64,000 nucleotides of DNA from Flavobacteriaceae bacterium R38 (GCA_009901575.1 WXYP01000001.1:62001-126000), one strand, 5' to 3'; counted from the stretch's first letter, positions 48,807 to 55,745 are shown. Notes: generated by a model not told the origin, from the sequence alone. A program made the numbers and translations.

Positions 48807-49091
48807 ATGAAAAAAAAGAAACTGAAAAGTTTAAGTTTAAACAAGAAGACCATTTCTAATTTTAAATCAGGAACAGTAAGTGGAGGAGGAGTAACAAATA
48901 GTTGTTTCCCGGATGGTTGCGATGTAGCGCCTACTTGTACTTGTAGAGAATGTGGAGAATCTCAAGACCTGGGATGTGATGCTACACGTTATGACCACAC
49001 CTGTATAAATGGAGGAGGAGTATGTGGTGGAATTACCGATACTGGTACAAAACATCAAACTGCAACAGCCTGTACTTTCATTGGATGTTAA
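48807..49091 (+). CDS. Cys-rich leader-type precursor peptide A1 (class I lanthipeptide-like leader)
   Basis: 94 residues. The leader KLKSLSLNKKTISNF and GGG at 26-28 match the Bacteroidota class I lanthipeptide-type leader. The core has ten Cys, many next to Thr/Ser, including CTCREC and YDHTCINGGGVC, and ends in TFIGC. It is divergent from regulator 1. A2, 370 bases downstream, shares the DHTC(I/V)NG block and terminator. Lanthionine, disulfide or metal-binding outcomes are all possible; no modifying enzyme is encoded nearby. Confidence 0.78.
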   Translation: MKKKKLKSLSLNKKTISNFKSGTVSGGGVTNSCFPDGCDVAPTCTCRECGESQDLGCDATRYDHTCINGGGVCGGITDTGTKHQTATACTFIGC

Positions 49092-49165
49092 TTTTTTTAT
49101 TAGAAAAAAAATCTCTTCGGTTATTATCAAGATGAAAAATGGTAGCTAATCATTTTAATCAATAC

Positions 49166-49190
49166 TCCCCCTGATACTGTTTCAGGGGGA
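49166..49190 (+). terminator. Terminator after peptide A1
   Basis: TCCCCCTGA (49166-49174) pairs with TCAGGGGGA (49182-49190). It is homologous to the terminator after A2. Confidence 0.75.
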
Positions 49191-49317
49191 TATAATATCT
49201 TAATTATATAATAACGATGTTCTTCTGGTACTTTTCAATAATAGATTAAAGTTTGATGCCTGAATACAATTAATACATTTTTATAAACTTTCTTTTTAGG
49301 GATTTTTCAAAAGTCAA

Positions 49318-49347
49318 TTCATGAATAAGGAGTTCTCATTCATGAAT
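49318..49347. promoter_or_regulatory. Two TTCATGAAT sites, 21-bp period, upstream of A2
   Basis: TTCATGAAT at 49318-49326 and again at 49339-49347, exactly 21 bp apart (two helical turns, the spacing of AraC-type half-sites). The second ends 116 bp before the A2 ATG. Confidence 0.65.
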
Positions 49348-49413
49348 CGACTTAAAATGAGATTGTTCTTTATATGAAAAAAAAATAGTTTAGTGATAGT
49401 AAAATACTATAAA

Positions 49414-49421
49414 GTGCGCAT
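49414..49421. promoter_or_regulatory. GTGnnCAC-like box of peptide A2
   Basis: GTGCGCAT, one mismatch to GTGnnCAC, starting 49 bp before the A2 ATG. Confidence 0.45.
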
Positions 49422-49462
49422 TGAAGTATTCTAATTAATCACTAACTATAAATTTTTTAAAA

Positions 49463-49684
49463 ATGAAAAAAAAGAGATTAAAAAACCTGAATTTAAACAA
49501 AAAAACTGTTTCTAATTTTCAATCTGCAAAAGTGATTGGAGGTACTGAATTAGATGCTGGTAATACACGTTTTGACCATACTTGTGTAAATGGCCCTGGA
49601 GCATGTCTTAATGAAGATACTATTCCTGACCCTGAAACTGCATCGATCTGTATTCCATCTTTTACCTGTACTCTTGAATGCTAA
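49463..49684 (+). CDS. Leader-type precursor peptide A2 (class I lanthipeptide-like leader)
   Basis: 73 residues. Leader RLKNLNLNKKTVSNF with GG at 26-27; core of 46 residues with five Cys (DHTC, GAC, SIC, FTC, LEC). It looks like a shortened paralogue of A1: NTRFDHTCVNGPGAC matches ATRYDHTCINGGGVC, and both genes end with the same CCCCCTGA terminator. Probably a tandem duplicate with core divergence. Confidence 0.78.
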   Translation: MKKKRLKNLNLNKKTVSNFQSAKVIGGTELDAGNTRFDHTCVNGPGACLNEDTIPDPETASICIPSFTCTLEC

Positions 49685-49763
49685 ATACAGTTTTGATTTT
49701 TCTATTAAGAATGGAAATTTTTAATATCAAGATGAACTATAATAACCAACCATTTTAATTAAT

Positions 49764-49796
49764 ATATCCCCCTGATACCTTTTTTCAGGGGGATAT
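49764..49796. terminator. Terminator between peptides A2 and B2
   Basis: ATATCCCCCTGA (49764-49775) pairs with TCAGGGGGATAT (49785-49796). It lies between convergent peptide genes. Confidence 0.78.
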
Positions 49797-49825
49797 CATA
49801 TCTTGATTATATATTAACTAATTTG

Positions 49826-50143
49826 TTAGCATATCATAGATGTCGTATTATTAAATGGCGGAGGCGGAGGTCCGCTAGTAGTTGTACCACCAAGAGGATC
49901 TGATGTTGTAACCTGGGGAGCAGTCTCTGTAATTTCTGTAATAGTATCTCCTACGTTTGTATTAGTATCCTGGGCTGTGGGTAACGGATTGGTATTTGTA
50001 TCTAACGGATTTGTGTGAATATCATAAAGAACACCTCCTGGACCGGCAAGACTTACAATTCCTCCCATTATCTTATTAGGATTCGCCAGATTGGCAACTT
50101 TTCGTTTATTTAGAAATAGATTCCTGACATTGTTTTTCTTCAT
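49826..50143 (-). CDS. Leader-type precursor peptide B2 (class I lanthipeptide-like leader)
   Basis: 105 residues. Leader VRNLFLNKRKVANL, then NPNKIMGG with GG at 27-28. The core is Thr/Asn/Pro-rich (DTNTNPLP, DTNTNVGD, GPPPPPFNN) and has a single Cys, at the C-terminus. With so little Cys a polycyclic lanthipeptide is impossible; at most one ring could form. It lies 88 bases downstream of regulator 2, like B1 after regulator 1, and a TTCAAGAAT site is 88 bp before its ATG. Confidence 0.72.
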   Translation of the reverse strand: MKKNNVRNLFLNKRKVANLANPNKIMGGIVSLAGPGGVLYDIHTNPLDTNTNPLPTAQDTNTNVGDTITEITETAPQVTTSDPLGGTTTSGPPPPPFNNTTSMIC

Positions 50144-50230
50144 TATACTACTTTTTTAAGATTATCATTAATTAAAACGTAGTGAAATTTAGTTATATAT
50201 GAGCTTTTAATGCAACAATGGTTGTCCATT

Positions 50231-50239
50231 TTCAAGAAT
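50231..50239. promoter_or_regulatory. TTCAAGAAT site upstream of peptide B2
   Basis: One mismatch from TTCATGAAT, 88 bp before the B2 ATG and overlapping the stop codon of regulator 2 (50232-50234). Confidence 0.45.
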
Positions 50240-51935
50240 CTACCCCGGTAAATTCTCTTTTTTGCAACTCTTTAATGAAGTAAGAAGGATAAAGCTTTGT
50301 TTCTTTATAAAAAGCATTGGTAAAAGATTTTGAATTTTTAAATCCAACCTCAAATGCTATGGCTTTTATGGTATAATTCCTGAATTTAGGTTCTTTTTTC
50401 AAAAGATCAAGAGTATAATTAATACGAAGATCTGAGAGGTAAGTACTAAAGTTTTTATTTTTATGATAATTAATAGTTCTTGAAAGATAATTACTATTAG
50501 TTTTAATTTTTTTTGCTAAACTTTCCAGGGTAATAGAACTATCTAAAAATTCTTTTTGTTCTTCAAAAACAATGATCTTCTTTAAAATGTTAGAGACGAT
50601 ATCTTCAGGAATTGTTAATTCTTTTTTAGTGACTTTTAACATGCTATCGTCTAGATGATTTTCTTTCTTTTGTAAAAGAACTTCAAATTGCTTTTTATCA
50701 ATAATTCGTTTTCTGTAGAAATAATAACTTAATAAAATAAGGCCCGCAATAAATATTAATAACAGATAAACTGTATTGGCTTTTTTACGATCATTTTTTT
50801 GTAATCTGGAGATTAATGTTTCTTTTTCTGCGATTAATTCAGGAATATCATATTTATGCGCAAGTGTATTCTTAAGGTAAGAATCATTATTGTATAAGTT
50901 TGTTTTAAAATTGACTAATTTTTCAAGGTAAATAAGTTGATTTTCAAGATCTCCTTTTTGTTGATAATAATCACGAAGAATTTCATAGTTTTCTTCAATT
51001 TCCCATATATATTTCTTTGTATTAAGTACAATAGTGTCTATTTTTTTAAATTGTTTTAAGGCCTCTTCTTCTTTTTTTAAGTGATATGAACTCTTGCCCA
51101 AATACAGATAAGATAAAGCGAGATTTACACTGTCTTTAGTTCCTTTTTTGATGTATTTTGATATACTATCAATAGTTTTTGAGTAATTTCCTTTCTCATA
51201 ATTTATATAGGCTTGAAAAATTCTTGATACACTATAATTGTAATCATTATCATTGATAGAGTCCTTCGATTTTTCTATCATTAATTGATTAAAGTACGAA
51301 GCAGAATCTAATTCGTTTTTATATAAATATGCTATAGATAAAACTCTTAGTGAGTTGAGATAGTTTATCTTTTTTTTCTGCTGCAGGTCATTCTCTATTA
51401 TATATTGATAATTTTTTTTAAAAGCTTTTAGGGCATTATCAAAATCTTTAATTCGTAATCGGACCAATCCGATATTATAATCTATTTTAATAAATAAATC
51501 AGGTAAATTGAAGTGAACTACTTGTTTTCTTGCTTCTAAATAATTGTCCAGGGCATTTTTGTATTTTCCATTAATATGAAACAAACTTCCTTTTTGATTA
51601 TAGATATAAGGCGTAATAGAACTTGATTTGTTATCATATAAGATAGCTTTATTAATGTAATCTAAAGAAACACTATAAGTTTTACTGTTTATTTCAGATA
51701 AATAATAGAAGCCTTTGGTAATTCTTACACTATCATTGTTTTTTAATCCTTTATCTAAATATGCTTTAGCATAAATAGTACCTAATGAAGGCGCCCTGTA
51801 AAAATCACTTATCTTACTATATAAATATTCATAGCTTTTGGCAGTTAAAGAGTCGATCGAATTGTCATTCTGAGGCTTTACTGTTTGCGAACAAAGAATT
51901 GATAAAACCAATACTATTACAATCCTGGTACTCAT
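50232..51935 (-). CDS. TPR-TM-AraC membrane-anchored transcriptional regulator 2
   Basis: 567 residues. A signal peptide (to about residue 22) leads a TPR-like periplasmic region, with YLYLGKSSYHLKKEEEALKQFKK-type repeats. One transmembrane helix (about 388-407, VYLLLIFIAGLILLSYYFY) is followed by a C-terminal AraC helix-turn-helix with SLAKKIKTNSNYLSRTINYH and AIAFEVGFKNSKSFTNAFYKE. The domain order and much of the sequence match regulators 1 and 3. It is divergent from peptides A3a/A3b and upstream of B2. The signal it senses is unknown; the neighbouring peptides are the simplest candidates. Confidence 0.9.
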   Translation of the reverse strand: MSTRIVIVLVLSILCSQTVKPQNDNSIDSLTAKSYEYLYSKISDFYRAPSLGTIYAKAYLDKGLKNNDSVRITKGFYYLSEINSKTYSVSLDYINKAILYDNKSSSITPYIYNQKGSLFHINGKYKNALDNYLEARKQVVHFNLPDLFIKIDYNIGLVRLRIKDFDNALKAFKKNYQYIIENDLQQKKKINYLNSLRVLSIAYLYKNELDSASYFNQLMIEKSKDSINDNDYNYSVSRIFQAYINYEKGNYSKTIDSISKYIKKGTKDSVNLALSYLYLGKSSYHLKKEEEALKQFKKIDTIVLNTKKYIWEIEENYEILRDYYQQKGDLENQLIYLEKLVNFKTNLYNNDSYLKNTLAHKYDIPELIAEKETLISRLQKNDRKKANTVYLLLIFIAGLILLSYYFYRKRIIDKKQFEVLLQKKENHLDDSMLKVTKKELTIPEDIVSNILKKIIVFEEQKEFLDSSITLESLAKKIKTNSNYLSRTINYHKNKNFSTYLSDLRINYTLDLLKKEPKFRNYTIKAIAFEVGFKNSKSFTNAFYKETKLYPSYFIKELQKREFTGVDS

Positions 51936-52107
51936 ATTTTCAAAACTTAATGAAAGAGAAATAATTAAAATAAATACAATATTATCTGAAGTATTTTGTC
52001 TTTTTTATGCTAAAACCATCTCCAAAGTATTGTAAATATAGAGCTTTCTATTTAAGAAATTAGCCGATTTTAAATCATTTTTTATTTCTGAGATGCTTCG
52101 AAGTATA

Positions 52108-52137
52108 TTCATGAATATGAACTCCGTATTCATGAAT
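52108..52137. promoter_or_regulatory. Two TTCATGAAT sites, 21-bp period, upstream of A3a
   Basis: TTCATGAAT at 52108-52116 and 52129-52137, exactly 21 bp apart, as before A2. The second ends 121 bp before the A3a ATG. Confidence 0.68.
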
Positions 52138-52205
52138 ATACCTTCTATTTACTTGATTTATGAACAATAGCTGAATAATTTTAGTGATAAATAAATGCTT
52201 GAATA

Positions 52206-52213
52206 GTGCGCAC
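52206..52213. promoter_or_regulatory. GTGnnCAC box of peptide A3a
   Basis: GTGCGCAC, a perfect palindrome, starting 52 bp before the A3a ATG. Confidence 0.5.
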
Positions 52214-52257
52214 ACTAAGCATTAAAAATAAAATATTAACCATAATAAATATAGTTT

Positions 52258-52494
52258 ATGATCAAAGACATTTCAAGTTTTGGTAAAATTTTAAATAAAA
52301 AAGAACAAACAAAAGTTAATGGAGGTTTCCTGAGCGGGGGAGGAGATCCTTTTATAGGTAGTGCTTGCTATTCACAGAGAAGATTTTGTAATGCAGCATT
52401 GTCCAGTGCAATTGCTAATGGAGCAGACCCTACGCAAACGAGCTGTGTTCCATGTCCCGGAGGTTGGGAAGTTCGAATTTTTGGAACGCTTTAA
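52258..52494 (+). CDS. Double-glycine precursor peptide A3a, different leader class
   Basis: 78 residues. The leader ISSFGKILNKKEQTKVNGG (GG at 22-23) is of the bacteriocin-like double-glycine type (L-x-K-x-E-Q-x-x-x-N-GG), not the LNKKxIS type of its neighbours. The core has four Cys (SAC, RFC, TSC, VPC) with CVPCPGGWE near the end. It is the first gene after the regulator 2 control region, with A3b 27 bases downstream, so two leader classes share one transcript. Export by a C39-peptidase transporter would be expected; none is in the window. Confidence 0.72.
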   Translation: MIKDISSFGKILNKKEQTKVNGGFLSGGGDPFIGSACYSQRRFCNAALSSAIANGADPTQTSCVPCPGGWEVRIFGTL

Positions 52495-52521
52495 AGCAAT
52501 TAACCATTAAATAATTTTAAA

Positions 52522-52782
52522 ATGAAAAAAAAGAACCTTAAAAGTCTGAAATTAAATAAAAAATCTATTTCCAATCTGGATAAAAAGAATGGAGTAATTG
52601 GAGGGTTTAATACAATTTCATGTCATCCGGTAGGCATCTGTTGTCCTACGCATGATGTCAATTGTCCTACCGAAAACAACGATTGTGGAGCTACCGCAGG
52701 TTGTCCGCCACCTACACAAGGTTGTAACGATACATTAATAGGTTGTGGCACAATTTCTTGCCCTGGTGCTGGAATTTGTTAA
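52522..52782 (+). CDS. Cys-rich leader-type precursor peptide A3b (class I lanthipeptide-like leader)
   Basis: 86 residues. Leader NLKSLKLNKKSISNL with GG at 27-28; ten Cys in the core, in C-P-rich spacing (CCP, NCP, GCPPP) and ending SCPGAGIC. The first 17 residues are identical to A4, and the cores share the SC-x-x-x-GIC opening and SCPG-x-GIC ending. Second gene of the A3 pair, followed by a perfect 20-bp-stem terminator. Confidence 0.78.
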   Translation: MKKKNLKSLKLNKKSISNLDKKNGVIGGFNTISCHPVGICCPTHDVNCPTENNDCGATAGCPPPTQGCNDTLIGCGTISCPGAGIC

Positions 52783-52787
52783 ATATA

Positions 52788-52831
52788 CTTATATAAAAGA
52801 AGCTGTTGAAAAACAGCTTCTTTTATATAAG
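52788..52831. terminator. Perfect 20-bp-stem bidirectional terminator
   Basis: Arms 52788-52807 and 52812-52831 are perfectly complementary with a GAAA loop. It separates convergent A3b and B3. The central AAAGAAGCTGT arm recurs after A4. Confidence 0.88.
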
Positions 52832-52835
52832 TGCT

Positions 52836-53033
52836 TTATCCATTACAATAATCTCCTGAACCTGCATTTAGACAATATGGATTTAAAGAATCTGAGTTAT
52901 TATAAGTATCTATACAAGGATTAATACTACATGCTAGACTTGTTGTTTGAGTATCATCTCCTCCTTTTAGATTATAGATGAGTTTGGAAACCTTTTTTTT
53001 ATTTAAACTTAAATTATTATTCTTACGTTTCAT
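52836..53033 (-). CDS. Leader-type precursor peptide B3 (class I lanthipeptide-like leader)
   Basis: 65 residues. Leader NNLSLNKKKVSKL, then NLKGG with GG at 24-25. The 40-residue core has four Cys (LAC, NPC, YC, YC) and Ser/Thr/Asn. It lies 103 bases downstream of regulator 3 on the same strand, in the B position, but is shorter and more Cys-rich than B1 and B2. A 22-bp perfect palindrome begins 88 bp before its ATG. Confidence 0.75.
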   Translation of the reverse strand: MKRKNNNLSLNKKKVSKLIYNLKGGDDTQTTSLACSINPCIDTYNNSDSLNPYCLNAGSGDYCNG

Positions 53034-53120
53034 ATACTTTAATTTATAAGGTTAATATTTTATATATGCTTAAGCGATCTAAATATAAAGCCTTATAATA
53101 AGTTCTTAAGGTTCCTGTTT

Positions 53121-53142
53121 ACATGAATTCATGAATTCATGT
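53121..53142. promoter_or_regulatory. 22-bp perfect palindrome upstream of peptide B3
   Basis: Built of three overlapping ATGAAT/ATTCAT units, with ACATGAATTC at one end. It overlaps the TGA stop codon of regulator 3 (53137-53139) and begins 88 bp before the B3 ATG, like the sites of B1 and B2. Confidence 0.68.
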
Positions 53143-54855
53143 TTGTTTTTTTAATTGTTTTATATAGTAAGAAGGATAAATTTTTGTTTGCTTGTAAAAT
53201 GCAATAGTAAATGTATCTACATTATTAAAACCAACCTCAAAAGCAATGGCTTTAATCGTATATTCTCTTAATTTAGGTTGTTCTTTTAACACTTTAACAG
53301 CATAGGCTATTCTTAAATCTGAAAGGTATTTACTAAAATTTTTTCCTTTATGATAGTTGATAATACGAGATAAGTAATTGCTGTTTGTTTTAAATTTTTT
53401 AGAGAGACTAATTAAAGTAAGCGTATTGTCTAAAAATCCATTTTTTGCTTCAAAAACCGCTATTTTTTCTAAAATGTCATTTATAATATTTTCAGGAACT
53501 GATAATTCTTGCTTTTTTATAATATTATTTTGAGTCTCTTTTTGGACTAGAGTTTCTTTTTGAATCAGATTATTAAATCTTTTTTTATAAATATTTCTTT
53601 TTCTATAATAATAGAATGCTATTAAAATAAATACTATTGCAATTGTAATACTTAAAAGAAGGATTTTTGATTTGACTTGGTCTTTATTTTCAAGTCTTTT
53701 GATTAAGCTTTCCTTTTCTTCAATTAACTTAGGTGTGTCATATTTAGTAACTATAGTGTTTTTTAGATACGTATTATTACTGTATAAAATGCTATCATAA
53801 CCAATCCGTCGTTCTAAGTATAGTAAGTTATTTTGTAAATCTCCCTGTTCTTTATAATATTCATGTAATATTCTATAATTTTCTCGTGTTACATAAGTAT
53901 ATTTTTTAGCTTTTCTAATAATAGTATCTACTTTTTTAAATTGTTTTAATGCTAAAGGCCAATTATTTAATTTACTATAACTCTTACCTGTATATAGATA
54001 TAGAGTTGTCAGATCATGATCGCTATGCATTTTTTTTAAATAAGGCAGGTATTTTAGCATACTGTCCAATGCCATTTTATAATTACCTTTCTCATAATTA
54101 ATAAACCCTTCTGTAGCTCTAGCTCTGTTATAATGATTTAGATTTTTATGAACAATTGTTTCTTGAATTTCCTGTTGATTGTAATAAGCAGCAGAATCTA
54201 TTTTTTGATTAATTAAATAAGCATAGGATAAACCATGTGATATTCTTAAATAATCCTCTACATGAAGTTTTTGAAAATTATAATCTAGAGCAGTATTATA
54301 TGATTTTTTGAAAATAGTTAAGGCCTCTGTAATATTTCCAATTTCTAACATAATAAGTCCTATACTATAGTCGTTCATTAGATGCGAATATTGTAATCTT
54401 GGAGAGTTTTGAAAATCAGAATCAATATACTTTTTAGCCTTTACATAACTATCTAGTGCTTTTTTATATTCAAAGTTATGATAATATAAATAACCTTTTC
54501 GATTATATAACAAATAATCCAAATCTCTATTTTTTCCTTTATTATATATAAATACACTATCTACATACTGAAGTGCTAAAGTATACTTATCAATATTAAT
54601 TGAGGATAATAAATAAAAACTATAAGCTACTTTTGTACTATCAGCATTTTTTTTTGCTTTTTTTAAATGTGCATTCATATAAACAGCAGCTTTTTTATGT
54701 GATTCATCGTTATAATTGGAATAAAAAGCACCAAATCTATCCATAAGGTATTTATAACTTTTATTGGCTAAAGAATCTTTTGAGTTATCTGCGTTAATTT
54801 GAGCATACCCGTTATAAAAAATAAAAAATAAGAGAAGAAAAATTCTAATCTTCAT
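53137..54855 (-). CDS. TPR-TM-AraC membrane-anchored transcriptional regulator 3
   Basis: 572 residues with the same order as regulators 1 and 2: signal peptide (to about residue 18, GYAQ), TPR-like periplasmic domain, one transmembrane helix (about 393-413, LLLSITIAIVFILIAFYYY), cytoplasmic linker, and AraC helix-turn-helix with SLSKKFKTNSNYLSRIINYH and AIAFEVGFNNVDTFTIAFYKQ. It is divergent from peptide A4 and upstream of B3. Its 3' end carries the palindrome that I assign as the B3 operator. Confidence 0.9.
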   Translation of the reverse strand: MKIRIFLLLFFIFYNGYAQINADNSKDSLANKSYKYLMDRFGAFYSNYNDESHKKAAVYMNAHLKKAKKNADSTKVAYSFYLLSSINIDKYTLALQYVDSVFIYNKGKNRDLDYLLYNRKGYLYYHNFEYKKALDSYVKAKKYIDSDFQNSPRLQYSHLMNDYSIGLIMLEIGNITEALTIFKKSYNTALDYNFQKLHVEDYLRISHGLSYAYLINQKIDSAAYYNQQEIQETIVHKNLNHYNRARATEGFINYEKGNYKMALDSMLKYLPYLKKMHSDHDLTTLYLYTGKSYSKLNNWPLALKQFKKVDTIIRKAKKYTYVTRENYRILHEYYKEQGDLQNNLLYLERRIGYDSILYSNNTYLKNTIVTKYDTPKLIEEKESLIKRLENKDQVKSKILLLSITIAIVFILIAFYYYRKRNIYKKRFNNLIQKETLVQKETQNNIIKKQELSVPENIINDILEKIAVFEAKNGFLDNTLTLISLSKKFKTNSNYLSRIINYHKGKNFSKYLSDLRIAYAVKVLKEQPKLREYTIKAIAFEVGFNNVDTFTIAFYKQTKIYPSYYIKQLKKQT

Positions 54856-55027
54856 AATTGATGTATTGTTGTTATAATTTATAAGAATTTAAAAAAAGAA
54901 AATTAGTAAAAAGAAAATTTATAACTGTTATAAAGCCTCAAAATAAATGTAACAATGCCTTAATTAAAAATTATAAATTCTGGATATAAATTAAAGAATT
55001 ATCGTATACCATATTTAGAAGATAAGA

Positions 55028-55053
55028 ATGCCTGAATTCTTGAATTTAGGTAT
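55028..55053. promoter_or_regulatory. Inverted repeat upstream of peptide A4
   Basis: ATGCCTGAATTC (55028-55039) and GAATTTAGGTAT (55042-55053) are inverted with two mismatches. The inner TTCTTGAAT resembles TTCATGAAT. It ends 115 bp before the A4 ATG, the same distance as the other A operators. Confidence 0.45.
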
Positions 55054-55111
55054 TAAATGATTGATTTGTCTGTATTTGAAGAATAACTTAGCACTATTAG
55101 AATATGATAAT

Positions 55112-55119
55112 GTGCACAC
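55112..55119. promoter_or_regulatory. GTGnnCAC box of peptide A4
   Basis: GTGCACAC, starting 56 bp before the A4 ATG. Confidence 0.45.
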
Positions 55120-55167
55120 TATTGTATTTAAAAAAACTTATTAAAAACAATTTTAAAAACTTTCAAA

Positions 55168-55413
55168 ATGAAAAAAAAGAATCTTAAAAGTTTAAAACTT
55201 AATAAAAAGTCTATTTCTCACTTAAGTAATGAAAAAAATAGTATAGTAGGAGGTACAGGAACACTTGTTTCTTGTCCGGGTGTTGGTATTTGTGGCATTC
55301 AAACAGACAACGGTTGTGACCCTGGAGGAACTAATAGTTGCCCTACTATGAATTGTGGGCCTACAGAAGGATGTGAGACGGCTTCTTGTCCGGGTAATGG
55401 TATTTGTGCTTAA
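55168..55413 (+). CDS. Cys-rich leader-type precursor peptide A4 (class I lanthipeptide-like leader)
   Basis: 81 residues. Leader NLKSLKLNKKSISHL with GG at 28-29, identical to A3b through residue 17. The core has eight Cys and is framed by SCPGVGIC at the start and SCPGNGIC at the end, with GPTEGC in between matching PPTQGC of A3b. It is divergent from regulator 3. A3b and A4 are clear paralogues from module duplication. Confidence 0.78.
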   Translation: MKKKNLKSLKLNKKSISHLSNEKNSIVGGTGTLVSCPGVGICGIQTDNGCDPGGTNSCPTMNCGPTEGCETASCPGNGICA

Positions 55414-55420
55414 TAAATAG

Positions 55421-55447
55421 ATATACTTTAATTAAAGTATATTTTTT
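55421..55447 (+). terminator. Terminator directly after peptide A4
   Basis: The 22-base palindrome at 55421-55442 (ATATACTTTAA and its complement) is followed by TTTTTTATT. Confidence 0.65.
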
Positions 55448-55468
55448 ATTTTATAAATGCTAAAAAGT

Positions 55469-55498
55469 AAAAGAAGCTGTTGAAAGACAGCTTCTTTT
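55469..55498. terminator. Second terminator after peptide A4
   Basis: AAAAGAAGCTGT (55469-55480) pairs with ACAGCTTCTTTT (55487-55498). It is homologous to the terminator at 52788-52831. Confidence 0.75.
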
Positions 55499-55541
55499 TA
55501 AACCTAATTCTTTATGATTTTATAACAATAAGAGAGAATGT

Positions 55542-55745
55542 TTAAATGGTAATTTCTATTTTACTTAGATCAAGGTGTTTTTCTACCTGTTTATACAGAA
55601 TAATTTCGGATTCCATATAAAACTGTAGAATTTGGGTAACATTAACCCAGGCTTGTCCATTTCTACCTTTTTGAAGATAATAGGACAGGATATATAGTAT
55701 TGAGTAATGAATATTTGTATTTAATAGACTTATATACTTGGTTAT
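55542..55745 (-). pseudogene. C-terminal remnant of an unidentified gene
   Basis: An open minus-strand frame of about 65 codons ends at a TAA (55542-55544) but has no upstream start; it is closed by a stop at its 5' end. It reads like real protein: YYLQKGRNGQAWVNVTQILQ, then FYMESEIILYKQ and EKHLDLSKIEITI. I do not recognise the family. It is probably the surviving 3' end of a gene lost when the peptide island formed. The rest of 55414-56023 holds terminators and the attenuator. Confidence 0.4.

Larger units (their letters stand above)
49092..49462. other. Intergenic region between A1 and A2
   Basis: 371 bases that hold the A1 terminator (49166-49190), a pair of TTCATGAAT sites 21 bp apart (49318-49347), a TTAGTGATA box (49390-49398) and the GTGCGCA box (49414-49420). 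No further gene is seen. The layout duplicates that before peptide A3a. Confidence 0.6.
51936..52257. other. Divergent control region of regulator 2 and peptides A3
   Basis: 322 bases with no gene. It contains the paired TTCATGAAT sites (52108-52137), TTAGTGATA (52181-52189) and GTGCGCAC (52206-52213) in the same order and spacing as before A2. Confidence 0.6.
54856..55167. other. Divergent control region of regulator 3 and peptide A4
   Basis: 312 A/T-rich bases with no gene. They contain an imperfect inverted repeat (55028-55053) in the operator position and a GTGCACAC box (55112-55119). Confidence 0.5.

Noticed and set aside
48867-49130. Minus-strand frame rich in Ser/Thr opposite peptide A1
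   Set aside because: It is the reverse shadow of a Cys/Gly-rich core, with no leader, ribosome binding site or family resemblance.
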